Of a stretch of DNA of 6,434 bases, positions 6,090 to 6,434 are shown piece by piece (positions within the stretch are counted from its first letter, which is position 1; every line of letters begins with the position of its first letter). The stretch spans positions 1-6,434 of the forward strand of contig DGYJ01000070.1 in NCBI GenBank assembly GCA_002396665.1, written 5' to 3'. The notes under the pieces are model-generated. The model did not search any database. It saw only the letters and a list, made by a program, of their open reading frames with translations, and was not told the origin of the DNA. Origin of the DNA: Bdellovibrionaceae bacterium UBA5009. GTDB taxonomy: Bacteria; Bdellovibrionota; Bdellovibrionia; Bdellovibrionales; Bdellovibrionaceae. The position numbers and the translations under genes are program-made.

Positions 6090-6434
6090 TTATTGTTTAC
6101 TAAATAGCTCAACAAGCCTCCTCCAAAGGAGCTCTTGATTCTCGCTTTGCTCAATAGTAACTTCCTTTTGACTAAGATCCATAGCCCCAGAAATTTCATT
6201 CGATGGTGTAACTAAAAATTTATTTCCCAAAGACAGTATCAAATTTACACCAGTCCAATTTGCTAAAATTCTAATATTGGCATTTTTAGATTTTTCAGAA
6301 ACAATAAAGGATCTAATTTGATTTCCGAAGAAAAATGAGCCCTCTTTGTAATGCACATTTTGGCTAGAACCTGAGCCACCATCACCATTAGTTCCTCCAC
6401 CACCATCACCATTAGTTCCTCCACCACCATCACC
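6090..6434 (-). CDS. Unrecognised protein with Gly/Asp-rich octapeptide repeat (C-terminal part)
   Basis: The frame is open from the right edge of the window to TAA at 6092-6090, giving 114 visible residues; the true start lies outside. The GTG at 6356 is internal. The fragment begins with GDGGGGTN twice, then GDGGSGSSQN, a flexible low-complexity linker. A compact domain of about 88 residues follows (HYKEGSFFFGNQIRSFIVSE...), with alternating beta-like stretches (IRSFIVSE, ANIRILANWTGVNLILSL, NKFLVTP) and a final helix NQELLWRRLVELFSKQ. I do not recognise the domain. Gly-rich spacers of this type often tether an exported domain to a lipid anchor or a second domain, but no signal is visible here. 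No cysteine is present in the fragment. tetR follows after 74 bases on the same strand. Confidence 0.8.
   Translation of the reverse strand, partial: GDGGGGTNGDGGGGTNGDGGSGSSQNVHYKEGSFFFGNQIRSFIVSEKSKNANIRILANWTGVNLILSLGNKFLVTPSNEISGAMDLSQKEVTIEQSENQELLWRRLVELFSKQ
6381..6434. repeat. 24-bp in-frame tandem repeat
   Basis: Two identical 24-base units (6381-6404 and 6405-6428) and the first six bases of a third (6429-6434) run into the window edge. On the - strand each unit encodes Gly-Asp-Gly-Gly-Gly-Gly-Thr-Asn. The units are identical at every base, including wobble positions, which points to recent duplication or slippage rather than old divergence. The flanking GDGGSGS looks like a degenerate end unit. 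The total copy number cannot be seen. Confidence 0.9.

Overview
The window looks like a stretch of a Gram-negative chromosome. A branched-chain amino acid (or related amide) ABC importer is encoded on the + strand, and a separate, less recognisable group of genes faces it on the - strand. Moderate-to-low GC, many Lys/Asn/Phe residues outside the transporter, exported proteins with Sec-type signals, and the style of the secreted and regulatory genes suggest a Bdellovibrio-like bacterium (Bdellovibrionota). That is an inference from overall impression; there is no rRNA or other marker to confirm it.

Positions 1-4111 hold the transporter in classical order: the 3' part of the periplasmic binding protein (livK), a strong intrinsic terminator, then livH, livM, livG and livF. 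The last four are packed tightly: TAATG one-base overlaps at livH/livM and livG/livF, and a 20-base overlap at livM/livG. LivK would capture the solute in the periplasm, LivH and LivM form the inner-membrane channel, and LivG and LivF are the paired ATPases. The terminator between livK and livHMGF probably allows more binding protein than membrane complex to be made.

Positions 4112-4291 separate convergent genes. They contain competing small hairpins built on a TGTGAG/CTCACA motif but no clear intrinsic terminator.

Positions 4292-6434 are on the - strand. In transcription order they contain the C-terminal part of an unrecognised protein with an eight-residue Gly/Asp repeat (cut by the window edge), a TetR-family repressor, and a secreted protein of unknown function with six cysteines in its mature part. 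Two notable inverted repeats flank the tetR gene. One straddles a candidate promoter in front of it; the other is a near-perfect stem beginning at its stop codon, in the gap before the secreted gene.

No mobile element, CRISPR array, RNA gene or defence system is visible. The transporter half is ordinary. The parts worth a second look are the tetR/secreted-protein pair with its dyads and the repeat-bearing protein at the right edge.
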